A model generated the notes under the pieces. The model saw only the letters and a program-made list of their open reading frames with translations. It searched no databases and had not been told where the DNA came from. The translations under genes were made by a program, and so were the position numbers. From NCBI RefSeq assembly GCF_000747525.1, contig NZ_CP009278.1, positions 4,526,001 through 4,590,000 on the forward strand: a stretch of 64,000 nt of DNA, read 5' to 3'. Source of the stretch: Sphingobacterium sp. ML3W. Lineage in GTDB: Bacteria; Bacteroidota; Bacteroidia; Sphingobacteriales; Sphingobacteriaceae. Shown here piece after piece: positions 29,324 through 39,308 of the stretch. Each line of letters begins with the position of its first letter. Position 1 is the first letter of the stretch.

Positions 29324-29360
29324 AAAAGCCTCTTATTAATAATAAGAGGCTTTTCTTTTA
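29324..29360 (+). terminator. Rho-independent terminator of atpDC
   Basis: AAAAGCCTCTTATT pairs with AATAAGAGGCTTTT around a 3-base loop, followed by CTTTTA, 19 bases after atpC. Confidence 0.9.
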
Positions 29361-29439
29361 GCACAAAAAATCGTACAATTTTGAACAAAGCTAAAAAAGA
29401 TATAAATTACAAAGTCAGCATCTCCCCATACAGATGATA

Positions 29440-30240
29440 CCCTCCGAGTTATCAACAGCATATACCCGATGTTGATAACATATCCAAATCAGCTTATCTC
29501 AGAGTATCAATTATACGGTACTTCTTAAGCTTTTCAGAGCTTACTAACAATATGTTAATAAGAACACCTAACTCAGGAAATACCTGCTCCCAAATTTAAC
29601 AGCACTATATCCCAAATCATAATTACAGCCTTTTTTTCAACAGATGTATAGAACATGTTGAAAAAGAAAACTCCATCAATAAAGCCAGTACAAGTAAACT
29701 AGGAGCCATCCATTTTCCATCTCCCTTATAGCTTAAGTTTTCAACAGCTGTATCCAATAGCCCTAATCTTATTCAGAGATATATCCTCTTTAGTAAATAA
29801 AAGCCATAATAATAGGCTACGCTAATACTCTTACCCAAAAGTTATAAGTCAAACTCTCAATAAACCAAATGTTATCCACAAAATGTTGATAAAACCAACC
29901 CATCCATAATTTCAGCATGCTGTCGAAATAGGATTTATAACAACGATAAGTATAACAGACTGTAAGCAATAATAAAATTAAAATTTCACCTTCAATTTTC
30001 GGACAATATTGCAGCACAATCATGTAATTAAAAAGAAGAAAAAATCAGGCACATAAAAACAAAAAATCATCACATTATCATTTTTTAAGAAGAATTTTCG
30101 ATAAAAACAGAAAAACTCATCCTCAACTCAAGTAGACCGATTTTAAATACGGTCTACTTACTTCATTTTAAAATATCAATATAATTGAATATATTAAAAT
30201 ATAATTTTGTAAAAAACAATATAACCAAATTATATACTAA
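29440..30240. other. Non-coding region with DnaA-box-like repeats and AT-rich DNA (candidate replication origin)
   Basis: No credible gene exists between 29361 and 30400. Seven 9-mers of the form TTWTCMACA occur: TTATCAACA 29449, its complement 29470, TTTTCAACA 29634, complement 29656, TTTTCAACA 29738, perfect TTATCCACA 29872, and TGTTGATAA 29884. Six of them form facing pairs. A very AT-rich tract follows (about 30160-30240), with a 10-bp hairpin (AAGTAGACCG/CGGTCTACTT, 30130-30159). This is the make-up of a bacterial oriC. Genes to the right run away from it on +, and most large operons to the left run on -. Function is inferred; the boxes also extend into a longer repeat (ACAGMTGTAT). Confidence 0.4.
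30202..30209 (+). promoter_or_regulatory. Possible -7 box of the ilv operon
   Basis: TAATTTTG fits TAnnTTTG, but no TTTG lies at the right distance upstream. It would give a leader of about 185 bases before ilvE, in which I found no leader peptide rich in Ile, Leu or Val codons. Confidence 0.3.
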
Positions 30241-30400
30241 ATCAAAAAAGTTAGGTCAGCCTATTGCCAATTATTTTTATTCGGAGTAACTTAAAGAAAT
30301 AATTTGAGCGGCACATTCTACCGCGAAAAATTACATTTACCCAGGGAAACAAAAGCAGTTTATTTTTTAATTTTTACTAACGGGGGTAGATACCAAGTTT

Positions 30401-31291
30401 ATGAAATATTACGACGAGAACACATTAATTTACTTAGACGGATCATACGTGAAAGCTTTTGCTACAGGCCTCGACTTGTATACGCAAGCATTACACTATG
30501 GCTATGGAGCGTTTGAGGGTCTACGGGCATATAACACCCATAATGGACCTCGTATTTTCAAAGCACTAGAACATTTCGAACGTCTACAAAAATCATGTGA
30601 AGCGATCAACATTCCTTATGCATGGGACAATCGTGAGTTAATAGACCGTGCATACGAATTATTAGCGATAAACAATTTACGCTCCGCATATATCCGCCCA
30701 TTGGTATTCTCTGGTTCAAACATGCATTTGACTTCAGCAACTGAAGCACGAATCATGATGGCAGCATGGGAATGGGGACCATATTTAGGTCAAAATTTGT
30801 TGAAGGTAGAGATTTCAGATATTCTGCGTCCAAGCTCAAAAGCCTTTCCAACTTCATCCAAAATATCGGGACAATATATCAACTCCATTTTAGCGAGCAG
30901 TAAAGCGATCCAAAATGGATTTGATGAAGCGCTATTATTAGATCAGGACGGTTTTGTAGCACAGGCTTCAAGTGAAAACTTGTTCATAGAAAAAGATTTC
31001 AAAATCTACACCCCGCCTATCCAGAATATTTTCCCTGGTATAACGCGAAAAAACGTAATTCTTATTTGTAAAAAACTAGGAATTGAATTAATTGAAAAAC
31101 ACTTAACTGTTCAAGAAATTCATGAAGCAGATTCTGCTTTTCTATCAGGAACAGCAGCGGAGATAATAGGAATAAAACAAGTCGATCATATTGTATATAA
31201 AGAAGATTGGGAGCATACAATAGGTGCTTCGATTCAAAGAAGATATAAAAATTTAGTATTAGAGAACGAGAACTATGAAGTCATCATCTGA
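30401..31291 (+). CDS. ilvE: Branched-chain amino acid aminotransferase
   Basis: 296 residues, fold-type IV PLP enzyme. Substrate loop [18 protein letters not shown] Lys near 154 in [15 protein letters not shown], and cofactor-phosphate loops EASLLLD-like [13 protein letters not shown] and [11 protein letters not shown] followed by SGTAAEI. It does the last step of Ile, Leu and Val synthesis and the reverse reaction with 2-oxoglutarate. It starts the operon and overlaps ilvD by 17 bases. Confidence 0.96.
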   Translation: MKYYDENTLIYLDGSYVKAFATGLDLYTQALHYGYGAFEGLRAYNTHNGPRIFKALEHFERLQKSCEAINIPYAWDNRELIDRAYELLAINNLRSAYIRPLVFSGSNMHLTSATEARIMMAAWEWGPYLGQNLLKVEISDILRPSSKAFPTSSKISGQYINSILASSKAIQNGFDEALLLDQDGFVAQASSENLFIEKDFKIYTPPIQNIFPGITRKNVILICKKLGIELIEKHLTVQEIHEADSAFLSGTAAEIIGIKQVDHIVYKEDWEHTIGASIQRRYKNLVLENENYEVII

Positions 31292-32975
31292 TAAGGAACA
31301 AATATTGAATAAATACAGCCGTATATTCACACAAGACGAAACACAACCTGCAGCAAAAGCGATGCTATATGGTATCGGTCTTACAGATGCGGATATGGAG
31401 AAAGCACAAGTGGGCATCGCAAGTATGGGCTACGATGGTAATACCTGCAACATGCATTTAAATGATTTAGCACAAATCGTTAAAAAAGGAGTTTGGGCAA
31501 ACAACTTGGTTGGTTTAACATTCGGTACTATTGGTGTCAGCGATGGTATGAGCAACGGTACCGACGGTATGCGCTATTCTTTAGTCAGTAGAGATGTTAT
31601 TGCCGATAGTATCGAAACCATTTGTGGTGGTCAATATTACGACGGTTTGATAGCTATTCCAGGATGTGACAAGAATATGCCCGGTGCTATTATCGCCATG
31701 GGCCGATTAGATCGTCCAGCGATTATGGTCTATGGTGGAACGATTGCACCAGGACATTATAAAGGCGAGGATTTAAATATCGTTTCCGCGTTTGAAGCTT
31801 TAGGACAAAAAATATGCGGAAATATTTCCGATGAAGATTACGATGGTGTAATCCGCAATACCTGCCCTGGTGCTGGTGCCTGTGGTGGAATGTATACCGC
31901 AAATACGATGGCTGCAGCTATCGAGGCTTTAGGAATGAGCTTGCCTTATTCATCATCTAATCCCGCGGTTTCAAAAGAGAAAAAAGAGGAATGCTTAGAA
32001 GCAGGTAAATACATCCATATCTTACTTGAAAAAGATATCAAACCATCAGATATCATGACTCGTAAAGCCTTTGAAAATGCTATTCGTGCAATCATTATCT
32101 TAGGAGGAAGTACCAATGCTGTGTTGCACTTTATCGCCATCGGTAAGTCTGTAGGTGTAGACATCACACAAGACGATTTCCAACGCATGTCTGATGAAAC
32201 ACCAGTATTGGCAGACTTTAAGCCATCTGGAAAATACTTAATGCAAGATTTACATCAGTACGGTGGTATCCCTGCTGTTTTGAAATATTTATTGAACGAA
32301 GGTTTGTTGCACGGCGAATGTTTAACTGTAACAGGTAAAACGTTGGCGGAGAATTTAGCTGATGTTAAATCAGTAATCGATTACGACCAGAAAATCATTC
32401 ATACATTAGCCGACCCAATTAAAGCAAACGGTCACTTACAGATTTTGTATGGAAACTTAGCCGAAAAAGGATCCGTTGCTAAAATTTCAGGAAAAGAGGG
32501 AGAAAAATTTTCAGGTCCAGCTCGAGTATTCGACGGAGAGCATGATTTAATCGCTGGTATTTCTTCTGGTCGCGTAAAAAAAGGTGATGTAGTCGTTATT
32601 AAAAATGAAGGTCCTGTTGGAGCTCCAGGAATGCCTGAAATGTTAAAACCGACTGCGGCTATTATTGGTGCAGGATTAGGTAAATCAATTGCATTAATCA
32701 CCGATGGAAGATTCTCTGGAGGAACGCATGGTTTTGTCGTGGGACACATTACCCCTGAAGCGTACAAAGGAGGCTTGATCGGATTGGTAGAAGATGAAGA
32801 TATCATTGAAATCGATTCCGTCAACAACACACTAAACTTAAAAGTAGATGAAGCAATAATCGCTGCAAGACGTGCAAAATGGGTACAACCCGCACTAAAA
32901 GTAACGAAAGGTGTGCTTTACAAATACGCAAAAACTGTCTCCGACGCTTCTGATGGCTGTGTAACAGATCTATAA
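31275..32975 (+). CDS. ilvD: Dihydroxy-acid dehydratase
   Basis: 566 residues, complete. The iron-sulfur Cys motifs [12 protein letters not shown] and [19 protein letters not shown] and the C-terminal [19 protein letters not shown] are typical of the IlvD/Edd family. It dehydrates 2,3-dihydroxy acids to 2-oxo acids for Ile and Val (and Leu) synthesis. The frame starts inside the end of ilvE, showing translational coupling. ilvB follows after 61 bases. Confidence 0.97.
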   Translation: MKSSSDKEQILNKYSRIFTQDETQPAAKAMLYGIGLTDADMEKAQVGIASMGYDGNTCNMHLNDLAQIVKKGVWANNLVGLTFGTIGVSDGMSNGTDGMRYSLVSRDVIADSIETICGGQYYDGLIAIPGCDKNMPGAIIAMGRLDRPAIMVYGGTIAPGHYKGEDLNIVSAFEALGQKICGNISDEDYDGVIRNTCPGAGACGGMYTANTMAAAIEALGMSLPYSSSNPAVSKEKKEECLEAGKYIHILLEKDIKPSDIMTRKAFENAIRAIIILGGSTNAVLHFIAIGKSVGVDITQDDFQRMSDETPVLADFKPSGKYLMQDLHQYGGIPAVLKYLLNEGLLHGECLTVTGKTLAENLADVKSVIDYDQKIIHTLADPIKANGHLQILYGNLAEKGSVAKISGKEGEKFSGPARVFDGEHDLIAGISSGRVKKGDVVVIKNEGPVGAPGMPEMLKPTAAIIGAGLGKSIALITDGRFSGGTHGFVVGHITPEAYKGGLIGLVEDEDIIEIDSVNNTLNLKVDEAIIAARRAKWVQPALKVTKGVLYKYAKTVSDASDGCVTDL

Positions 32976-33036
32976 GAGCAAAAGACCGAATAATCAACAA
33001 AAACAAAAGAATTACAAATCGAATAAATTAAAAATA

Positions 33037-34782
33037 ATGAGTACGCTGGAAAAAACTGAAAGTAAGGAATGTACAAAGCAACCTCAACCTATTAATCAAT
33101 TAACAGGTTCGCAGGCGGTATTAGAAGCCTTATTGTGTGAAGGTGTTGATACTATATTTGGATATCCTGGAGGAGCAATCATGCCGATCTATGATGCATT
33201 ATATGATTACAATGAAAAATTGACTCATATTTTGGTCCGTCACGAGCAAGGTGGTATCCATGCTGCACAGGGATATGCAAGAACCTCTGGCCGTACCGGT
33301 GTTGTATTTGCAACTTCTGGTCCTGGAGCAACAAATTTGGTTACTGGTTTAGCTGATGCTATGATCGATAGTAACCCTATCGTCTGTGTCACCGGACAAG
33401 TGTTCGCAAGTTTATTGGGTACAGATGCCTTTCAAGAAACAGACGTTATTAATATTACAGCTCCTGTCACTAAATGGAGTTATCAAGTGACAGAGGCCTC
33501 AGAAATTCCTATTGCATTAGCAAAAGCATTTCATATCGCAAGTACTGGCCGTCCAGGCCCGGTACTTATCGATATTACCAAAAATGCACAAATGGAATTA
33601 TTCGATTATTTCGGTTACGAAAAGTGTACGCACATTCGCTCTTATCGTCCATCTCCTATCGTAAGAAAAGAGTATGTACAGGAGGCTGCAGCTTTAATCA
33701 ATAGTGCTCAAAAACCATTTATATTATTTGGTCAGGGTATAATCTTAGGGAGAGCTGAACAAGAGTTTAAAGATTTCTTAGAAAAATCTGGTATTCCTGC
33801 CGCAGCAACAGTAATGGGACTGAGCGCACTTGAAACTGATCATCCACAACATGTGGGTATGTTGGGTATGCACGGTAATTACGCACCAAATGTCATGACC
33901 AACGAATGTGACGTTTTAATTGCTATCGGTATGCGTTTCGATGACCGTGTAACGGGCCGTCTTGACAAATATGCAAAACAAGCAAAGGTGATCCATTTGG
34001 ATATTGACCCTGCTGAAATTGATAAAAATGTACAGACAACGGTTGCTGTTTGGGGGGATTGTAAAGAAACATTACCACAATTGACCGAATTGATCACTAA
34101 AAATGATCATACAGATTGGTTAGCGCAATTCAGAACGTTAGAAAAAGAAGAAATTAAAGAAGTCATCCAAGATGAACTCCATCCCACAGGCGATGTGCTA
34201 ACGATGGGTGAAGTTATCCATTTATTAAACGAATTGACTGGTGGAGATGCCATCATCACAACAGATGTGGGTCAACATCAAATGGTAGCATGTCGTTATG
34301 CAAAATTCAATCAATCTAAATCCAATGTTACTTCAGGTGGTCTAGGTACCATGGGTTTCGGTCTTCCTGCAGCTATAGGAGCATGGTATGGCGCTCCACA
34401 TCGCGATGTTATTGCAATTATCGGTGACGGTGGATTCCAGATGACCCTACAAGAGCTGGGAACCATCATGCAATTTGGTGCTAAAGTGAAAATATTGATC
34501 CTGAACAATCAATTTCTAGGGATGGTACGCCAATGGCAGCAACTTTTTAATGATAGACGTTATTCTTTTGTGAATATCACCAGCCCAGATTTTGTTGCTT
34601 TAGCAAAATCGTACTATATAGACGGACAAAAAGTTTCAGAAAGAGATCATTTGAAAACGGCGTTAAAAACAATGTTAGATCACGATGGAGCTTATCTCCT
34701 AGAAGTAATGGTTGGCAAAGAAAACAATGTATTCCCGATGGTTGCCCAAGGAACAAGTGTTTCAGAAATTAGATTGAAGTAA
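33037..34782 (+). CDS. ilvB: Acetolactate synthase, large (catalytic) subunit
   Basis: 581 residues, three-domain ThDP enzyme. Active-site Glu in LVRHEQGGIHAAQGYART, the ThDP-Mg motif starting IGDGGFQMTLQELGT and ending LNNQ, and the closing MVRQWQQLFNDRRYS are all present. It condenses pyruvate with pyruvate or 2-oxobutyrate, the first common step of branched-chain amino acid synthesis. The regulatory subunit ilvN starts 1 base after its stop. Confidence 0.97.
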   Translation: MSTLEKTESKECTKQPQPINQLTGSQAVLEALLCEGVDTIFGYPGGAIMPIYDALYDYNEKLTHILVRHEQGGIHAAQGYARTSGRTGVVFATSGPGATNLVTGLADAMIDSNPIVCVTGQVFASLLGTDAFQETDVINITAPVTKWSYQVTEASEIPIALAKAFHIASTGRPGPVLIDITKNAQMELFDYFGYEKCTHIRSYRPSPIVRKEYVQEAAALINSAQKPFILFGQGIILGRAEQEFKDFLEKSGIPAAATVMGLSALETDHPQHVGMLGMHGNYAPNVMTNECDVLIAIGMRFDDRVTGRLDKYAKQAKVIHLDIDPAEIDKNVQTTVAVWGDCKETLPQLTELITKNDHTDWLAQFRTLEKEEIKEVIQDELHPTGDVLTMGEVIHLLNELTGGDAIITTDVGQHQMVACRYAKFNQSKSNVTSGGLGTMGFGLPAAIGAWYGAPHRDVIAIIGDGGFQMTLQELGTIMQFGAKVKILILNNQFLGMVRQWQQLFNDRRYSFVNITSPDFVALAKSYYIDGQKVSERDHLKTALKTMLDHDGAYLLEVMVGKENNVFPMVAQGTSVSEIRLK

Positions 34783-34783
34783 A

Positions 34784-35374
34784 ATGGAAAAACAAGAATA
34801 TACAATCACGATATATACAGAAAATTCTATCGGCATGATCGGTAGAATATCAACAATATTCTCAAGAAGAAAAATCAATATCGAAAGCTTAAACACTTCG
34901 CCATCAGAAGTCGAAGGCATTCACCGTTTCACGATATTAATCACGGAAGTTGAAGAAGTTGTACGCAAATTGTGTCGTCAAATCGAAAAACAGGTAGAAG
35001 TACTCAAAGCATACTACAATACCAATGATGAAGTGATCTGGCAAGAACAGGCGTTATATAAAGTTCCTACAGATATCATTACCGAAAAAGTATACGTAGA
35101 GCGATTATTACGTCAATATGGCGCATCAGCAGTGGTGATCCGTAAAGATTATACGGTCTTTGAAACCGCTGGACACCGAGAAGAGATTGATAAGTTAACG
35201 GAAGAGTTAACCAAGTACAACTTAATCGAATTTGTACGTGGCGCACGTATAGCTATCATTAAAGAGAGCGCAGGATTTCATGCGAAATTAAAAGAATTTG
35301 AACGAAGAGAACCTTCTGAAGATGTCGTTGAAAACGAATACTTAGAAAAAGGAGATGGTGTTTTTACCATGTAA
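34784..35374 (+). CDS. ilvN: Acetolactate synthase, small (regulatory) subunit
   Basis: 196 residues. An N-terminal ACT domain (about 5-77; YTENSIGMIGRISTIFSRRK, then ESLNTSPSEVEGIHRFTI) for valine feedback is followed by the ALS_ss_C-type domain. The final 25 residues are acidic. It pairs with IlvB; the 1-base gap supports equimolar synthesis. Confidence 0.95.
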   Translation: MEKQEYTITIYTENSIGMIGRISTIFSRRKINIESLNTSPSEVEGIHRFTILITEVEEVVRKLCRQIEKQVEVLKAYYNTNDEVIWQEQALYKVPTDIITEKVYVERLLRQYGASAVVIRKDYTVFETAGHREEIDKLTEELTKYNLIEFVRGARIAIIKESAGFHAKLKEFERREPSEDVVENEYLEKGDGVFTM

Positions 35375-35405
35375 AAACGGTACTTCCTAACTTTGATTGA
35401 TCACA

Positions 35406-35768
35406 ATGAAATGTATCCAAACCATTCCCATATTCAGAATCTTCGATTATAACAAAGCGATAGAATTTTATGTGGGTTGGTTGGGCTTCACTATAGATTG
35501 GGAGCATCAATTTGACAAACATGCGCCTATCTATATGCAAGTTTCATTTTCGGGAATGAGCTTACATTTAAGCGAGCATCATGGCGACGGAACACCGGGT
35601 ACACATATACATGTAAATTGCACAGGTATCAAAGCATATCACAAAGCATTACTCGATAAACAGTATAAATACAACAAGCCAGGGTTAGAAAAGACAGGTT
35701 ATAATACTTGGTGCGTGGAGGTAAATGACCCCTTTAACAATAAGATCTTTTTTAACGAAGAGATTTAG
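35406..35768 (+). CDS. Glyoxalase/bleomycin-resistance superfamily protein
   Basis: 120 residues from the ATG at 35406 (a TTG three codons earlier is less likely). The beta-alpha-beta-beta-beta modules of the vicinal-oxygen-chelate fold are visible: IPIFRIFDYNKAIEFYVGWL at the start, LHLSEHHGDGTPGTHIHVNC in the middle and VEVNDPFNNKIFFNE at the end. Bleomycin-resistance-type proteins share exactly this pattern. The substrate is unknown; its place inside the ilv operon, with ilvN 31 bases before, may reflect protection from a reactive metabolite (inference). Confidence 0.85.
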   Translation: MKCIQTIPIFRIFDYNKAIEFYVGWLGFTIDWEHQFDKHAPIYMQVSFSGMSLHLSEHHGDGTPGTHIHVNCTGIKAYHKALLDKQYKYNKPGLEKTGYNTWCVEVNDPFNNKIFFNEEI

Positions 35769-35779
35769 AAAACACAAAA

Positions 35780-36256
35780 ATGACACAGCATATATTTGAA
35801 TTTATCATCAATAGCCGTAAAGGATTTTTACGTTTAATAGATGATTTGAGTTTAGAAGAATTAAATCAGATACCTGACGGATTCAATAATAATATCTTTT
35901 GGAATTTTTCACATATCGTTGTTTCTACGCAAACTTTGAGCTATGTTCGCACAGGCATCCGAGCAGATACTTCGGGAGTAAAGTACAATGAAGATTATAA
36001 AAAAGATACCAAACCAACACGCACTGTAACCCAGGAAGAAGTGTATGAATTTAAAACCTTGGCATTATCAACTATTGAACAGATTCAAAGTGATTATGAC
36101 AAAGGTATATTCAACACCATTACACCCTATTCGACGGCAACATACGGTTCTGAGATGAACACCATCGAAGAAGTATTAATAGCGACACTTTCGCACGACA
36201 ATTTACATTGGGGATATGCCCAAGCACAACGCAGAGTGATCAAAAACATTAAATAG
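35780..36256 (+). CDS. DinB-like four-helix metal-binding protein
   Basis: 158 residues, DinB/YfiT superfamily. Candidate metal-binding His residues lie in FWNFSHIVVSTQTLS (His near 46) and LSHDNLHWGYAQAQRR (His near 139 and 143), the usual three positions. The family includes thiol-dependent transferases and stress proteins; no specific function can be assigned. It lies 11 bases after the glyoxalase-like gene and 39 bases before ilvC. Confidence 0.82.
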   Translation: MTQHIFEFIINSRKGFLRLIDDLSLEELNQIPDGFNNNIFWNFSHIVVSTQTLSYVRTGIRADTSGVKYNEDYKKDTKPTRTVTQEEVYEFKTLALSTIEQIQSDYDKGIFNTITPYSTATYGSEMNTIEEVLIATLSHDNLHWGYAQAQRRVIKNIK

Positions 36257-36295
36257 AATAATCAACAACCATCAATAAAGAAATTAACAACAACA

Positions 36296-37777
36296 ATGGC
36301 AAATTATTTCAACACACTACCACTTAGAGATCAATTACATCAATTAGGTCAAGCAGATTTTATGGACAACAGTGAATTCGCTGACGGTATAGATGCTTTA
36401 AAAGGTAAAAAAATCGTAATCGTAGGCTGTGGCGCACAAGGTTTAAACCAAGGTCTAAATTTAAGAGATAGTGGTTTAGATGTATCTTATGCATTACGTA
36501 AAGAAGCTATTGAGCAAAAAAGAGATTCTTGGAAAAATGCTACAGATAACAATTTTACAGTTGGAACTTATGAAGAATTAATTCCTACTGCAGATTTAGT
36601 GATCAACTTAACTCCAGATAAACAGCATACATCTGTTATCAATGCAGTAATGCCTTTGATGAAAGAAGGAGCTACATTATCCTATTCTCACGGTTTCAAT
36701 ATCGTAGAAGAAGGAATGCAGATTCGTAAAGACATCACGGTAATCATGGTAGCGCCTAAATGCCCAGGTTCTGAAGTACGTGCTGAATACGTTCGTGGTT
36801 TTGGTGTCCCTACCCTAATCGCTGTTCACCCAGAAAATGACCCTCAAGGTAAAGGCTGGGCTGAAGCAAAAGCATATTGCGTAGGTACAGGTGGTCACAG
36901 AGCTGGTGTATTGAAATCTTCGTTCGTAGCTGAAGTGAAATCTGATTTAATGGGTGAGCAAACCATCTTATGTGGTTTATTGCAAACAGGTTCTATTTTA
37001 TCTTTCGATAAAATGGTTGAACAAGGAATCGACGCAGGTTACGCTTCTAAATTAGTACAATATGGTGTAGAAGTAATCACTGAGGCGTTAAAGCATGGTG
37101 GCGTAAGTGGTATGATGGATCGTTTAAGCAATCCTGCTAAAATCAAAGCTTTTGAATTATCAGAAGAATTGAAAGATATCATGCGTCCTTTATTCCAAAA
37201 ACACCAAGATGATATCATCTCAGGCGAATTCAGCAAGACGATGATGGCAGACTGGGCTAATGGTGACGCTAATCTATTAAAATGGAGAGCCGAAACAGGT
37301 GAAACAGCATTTGAAAAAACACCTGCTGGTGATGTAAAAATTGCAGAACAAGAATATTTCGACAACTATACGCTGATGGTTGCTTTCATCAGAGCTGGTG
37401 TTGAATTGGCTTTCGAAACTATGGTTGAAGCTGGAATTAAACCAGAATCTGCCTACTACGAGTCATTACACGAAACTCCTTTGATAGCGAACACGATTGC
37501 ACGTAAAAAATTATTCGAAATGAACCGTGTGATTTCTGATACGGCTGAATACGGTTGTTACTTATTTGATCAAGCTTGTAAACCTTTATTAGCTGATTTC
37601 ATGAAAACTGTACAAACTGATTTAGTAGGAAAAAACTACAATGCAGGTAAAGACGGTTCAGTAGATAATGCACAATTAGTAGAGATCAATGACATTTTAC
37701 GTAATCATGAAGTAGAAATTGTAGGTCGTAAATTACGTCAAGCAATGACTGCTATGAAAGCTATAAAAACTGTTTAA
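36296..37777 (+). CDS. ilvC: Ketol-acid reductoisomerase (class II, long form)
   Basis: 493 residues, the enterobacterial/plant-type long form with a duplicated C-terminal knotted domain. NADPH loop [19 protein letters not shown], the [18 protein letters not shown] segment, and Mg-binding acidic residues in [11 protein letters not shown] and the later [11 protein letters not shown] region. It converts acetolactate or acetohydroxybutyrate into the dihydroxy acids used by IlvD. Confidence 0.97.
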   Translation: MANYFNTLPLRDQLHQLGQADFMDNSEFADGIDALKGKKIVIVGCGAQGLNQGLNLRDSGLDVSYALRKEAIEQKRDSWKNATDNNFTVGTYEELIPTADLVINLTPDKQHTSVINAVMPLMKEGATLSYSHGFNIVEEGMQIRKDITVIMVAPKCPGSEVRAEYVRGFGVPTLIAVHPENDPQGKGWAEAKAYCVGTGGHRAGVLKSSFVAEVKSDLMGEQTILCGLLQTGSILSFDKMVEQGIDAGYASKLVQYGVEVITEALKHGGVSGMMDRLSNPAKIKAFELSEELKDIMRPLFQKHQDDIISGEFSKTMMADWANGDANLLKWRAETGETAFEKTPAGDVKIAEQEYFDNYTLMVAFIRAGVELAFETMVEAGIKPESAYYESLHETPLIANTIARKKLFEMNRVISDTAEYGCYLFDQACKPLLADFMKTVQTDLVGKNYNAGKDGSVDNAQLVEINDILRNHEVEIVGRKLRQAMTAMKAIKTV

Positions 37778-37798
37778 ATTTTCGTAATTTAGACTACC

Positions 37799-37842
37799 AA
37801 AATTCCATTGTTTTTAGGAAATCCCTAAAACAATGGAATTTA
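37799..37842 (+). terminator. Long hairpin between ilvC and leuC
   Basis: AAATTCCATTGTTTTTAGG pairs with CCTAAAACAATGGAATTT with one bulge (about 17 bp), ending 29 bases before leuC. No T-tract follows, so it may limit, not stop, read-through, or act as a processing site that sets ilv and leu mRNA levels. Confidence 0.55.
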
Positions 37843-37870
37843 ATTGAAAAAATTAACATTAGAGAAGAAA

Positions 37871-39268
37871 ATGTCAAAAACATTAGTAGAAAAAATTTGG
37901 GATGCGCATGTCGTTAAACGTGAAGAAGGATTTCCAGATATTATTTATATAGACACACACCTTATTCATGAGGTAACTTCACCGCAAGCTTTCGATGGTT
38001 TAAGAAAAAGAGGCTTACCGGTATTTCGTCCAAACCAGACTGTCGCAACAGCGGATCATAATGTTCCCACTCTAAATCAACACCTTCCCATAAAAGAGGA
38101 ATTATCGCGTTACCAAGTCGATATGTTGACTAAAAACTGTGCTGAATTTGGTATCAATTTATATGGCCTAGGTCACCCCTACCAAGGTATTGTGCATGTT
38201 ATTGGTCCAGAATTAGGGATTACCTTACCTGGTAAAACAATGGTCTGCGGAGATAGCCATACCTCTACACATGGCGCATTTGGTGCGATTGCTTTTGGAA
38301 TAGGTACTTCTCAAGTGGAACAAGTTTTTGCAACACAATGCTTATTGCAACAAAAACCAAAAACGATGAAAATCGAAGTAAATGGTGATTTGCAAAAAGG
38401 TGTGGGAGCAAAAGATATTATCTTATACATCATTGCAAAAATCTCTGCAGCAGGTGGTACAGGCTATTTTATTGAATATGCTGGTTCTGCAATCCGTGCA
38501 TTAAGTATGGAAGCAAGAATGACCATTTGTAATATGAGTATTGAAATGGGGGCTCGTGGGGGCTTAATTGCTCCTGATCAGACTACTTTCGATTATGTAA
38601 AAGGCCGTGAATTTGCACCAAAAGGAGAAGAGTGGGATACAGCATTAGCGTATTGGAAAACACTATATTCTGATGATGATGCACAATTTGACGCGGTTCT
38701 AGAATTTGATGCTGCAGACATCGCACCGATGATCACTTATGGAACCAATCCAGGAATGGGAATGGGTATCACCGAAAATGTTCCTGCAACACAAGCACAA
38801 CCAGAATCAGAACAACCATCTTACCAAAAAGCACTGAATTACATGGGCTTTACTGATGATGCTCCAATCTTAGGAAAACCAGTAGACTATGTGTTTATCG
38901 GAAGTTGTACCAACTCCCGTATAGAAGATTTACGTGAAGTAGCTGCCTTTGTACAAGGAAAACAAAAAGCAGAACAAGTAGAAGTATGGATCGTACCGGG
39001 TTCAAAACAAGTAGAAAAACAAGCCATCGAAGAAGGTTTAGATAAAATTTTTGAATCTGCAGGTTTCCAATTACGCGAGCCAGGCTGTTCAGCTTGTTTA
39101 GGAATGAATGAAGATAAGATTCCTGCAGGTAAATACTGTGTTTCCACATCAAATAGAAACTTTGAAGGCCGTCAAGGCCCCAATGCCCGTACGATGCTCG
39201 TGTCACCTTTAACAGCTGCTGCTGCCGCCGTAACAGGTGTCATTACCGATGTTAGAGAGTTGATATAA
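37871..39268 (+). CDS. leuC: 3-isopropylmalate dehydratase, large subunit
   Basis: 465 residues from the ATG at 37871 ([13 protein letters not shown]); the upstream in-frame TTG at 37844 overlaps the hairpin and is unlikely. The 4Fe-4S Cys ligands are in [13 protein letters not shown] and [28 protein letters not shown] is the substrate loop. With LeuD it isomerises 2- to 3-isopropylmalate. leuD is unusually not adjacent: a methyltransferase gene lies between. Confidence 0.96.
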   Translation: MSKTLVEKIWDAHVVKREEGFPDIIYIDTHLIHEVTSPQAFDGLRKRGLPVFRPNQTVATADHNVPTLNQHLPIKEELSRYQVDMLTKNCAEFGINLYGLGHPYQGIVHVIGPELGITLPGKTMVCGDSHTSTHGAFGAIAFGIGTSQVEQVFATQCLLQQKPKTMKIEVNGDLQKGVGAKDIILYIIAKISAAGGTGYFIEYAGSAIRALSMEARMTICNMSIEMGARGGLIAPDQTTFDYVKGREFAPKGEEWDTALAYWKTLYSDDDAQFDAVLEFDAADIAPMITYGTNPGMGMGITENVPATQAQPESEQPSYQKALNYMGFTDDAPILGKPVDYVFIGSCTNSRIEDLREVAAFVQGKQKAEQVEVWIVPGSKQVEKQAIEEGLDKIFESAGFQLREPGCSACLGMNEDKIPAGKYCVSTSNRNFEGRQGPNARTMLVSPLTAAAAAVTGVITDVRELI

Positions 39269-39308
39269 TCTAAATGCTAATAATAGCTGTTCTTTAATAC
39301 ATTTAAAA

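Noticed and set aside
29306-30400. tRNA, 6S RNA or other structured RNA in the long gap
   Set aside because: No cloverleaf, CCA end or recognisable RNA family was found; only the box pairs and one hairpin are clear.
30217-30400. Leader-peptide attenuator before ilvE
   Set aside because: No short reading frame rich in Ile, Leu or Val codons and no terminator hairpin precede ilvE.
32432-32830. 132-residue minus-strand frame opposite ilvD
   Set aside because: Entirely within a conserved gene; biased proline/serine composition is that expected of an antisense shadow.
38887-39206. Antisense open frames inside leuC
   Set aside because: They lie fully within a conserved gene, have no recognisable domain and follow from codon use of the real gene.
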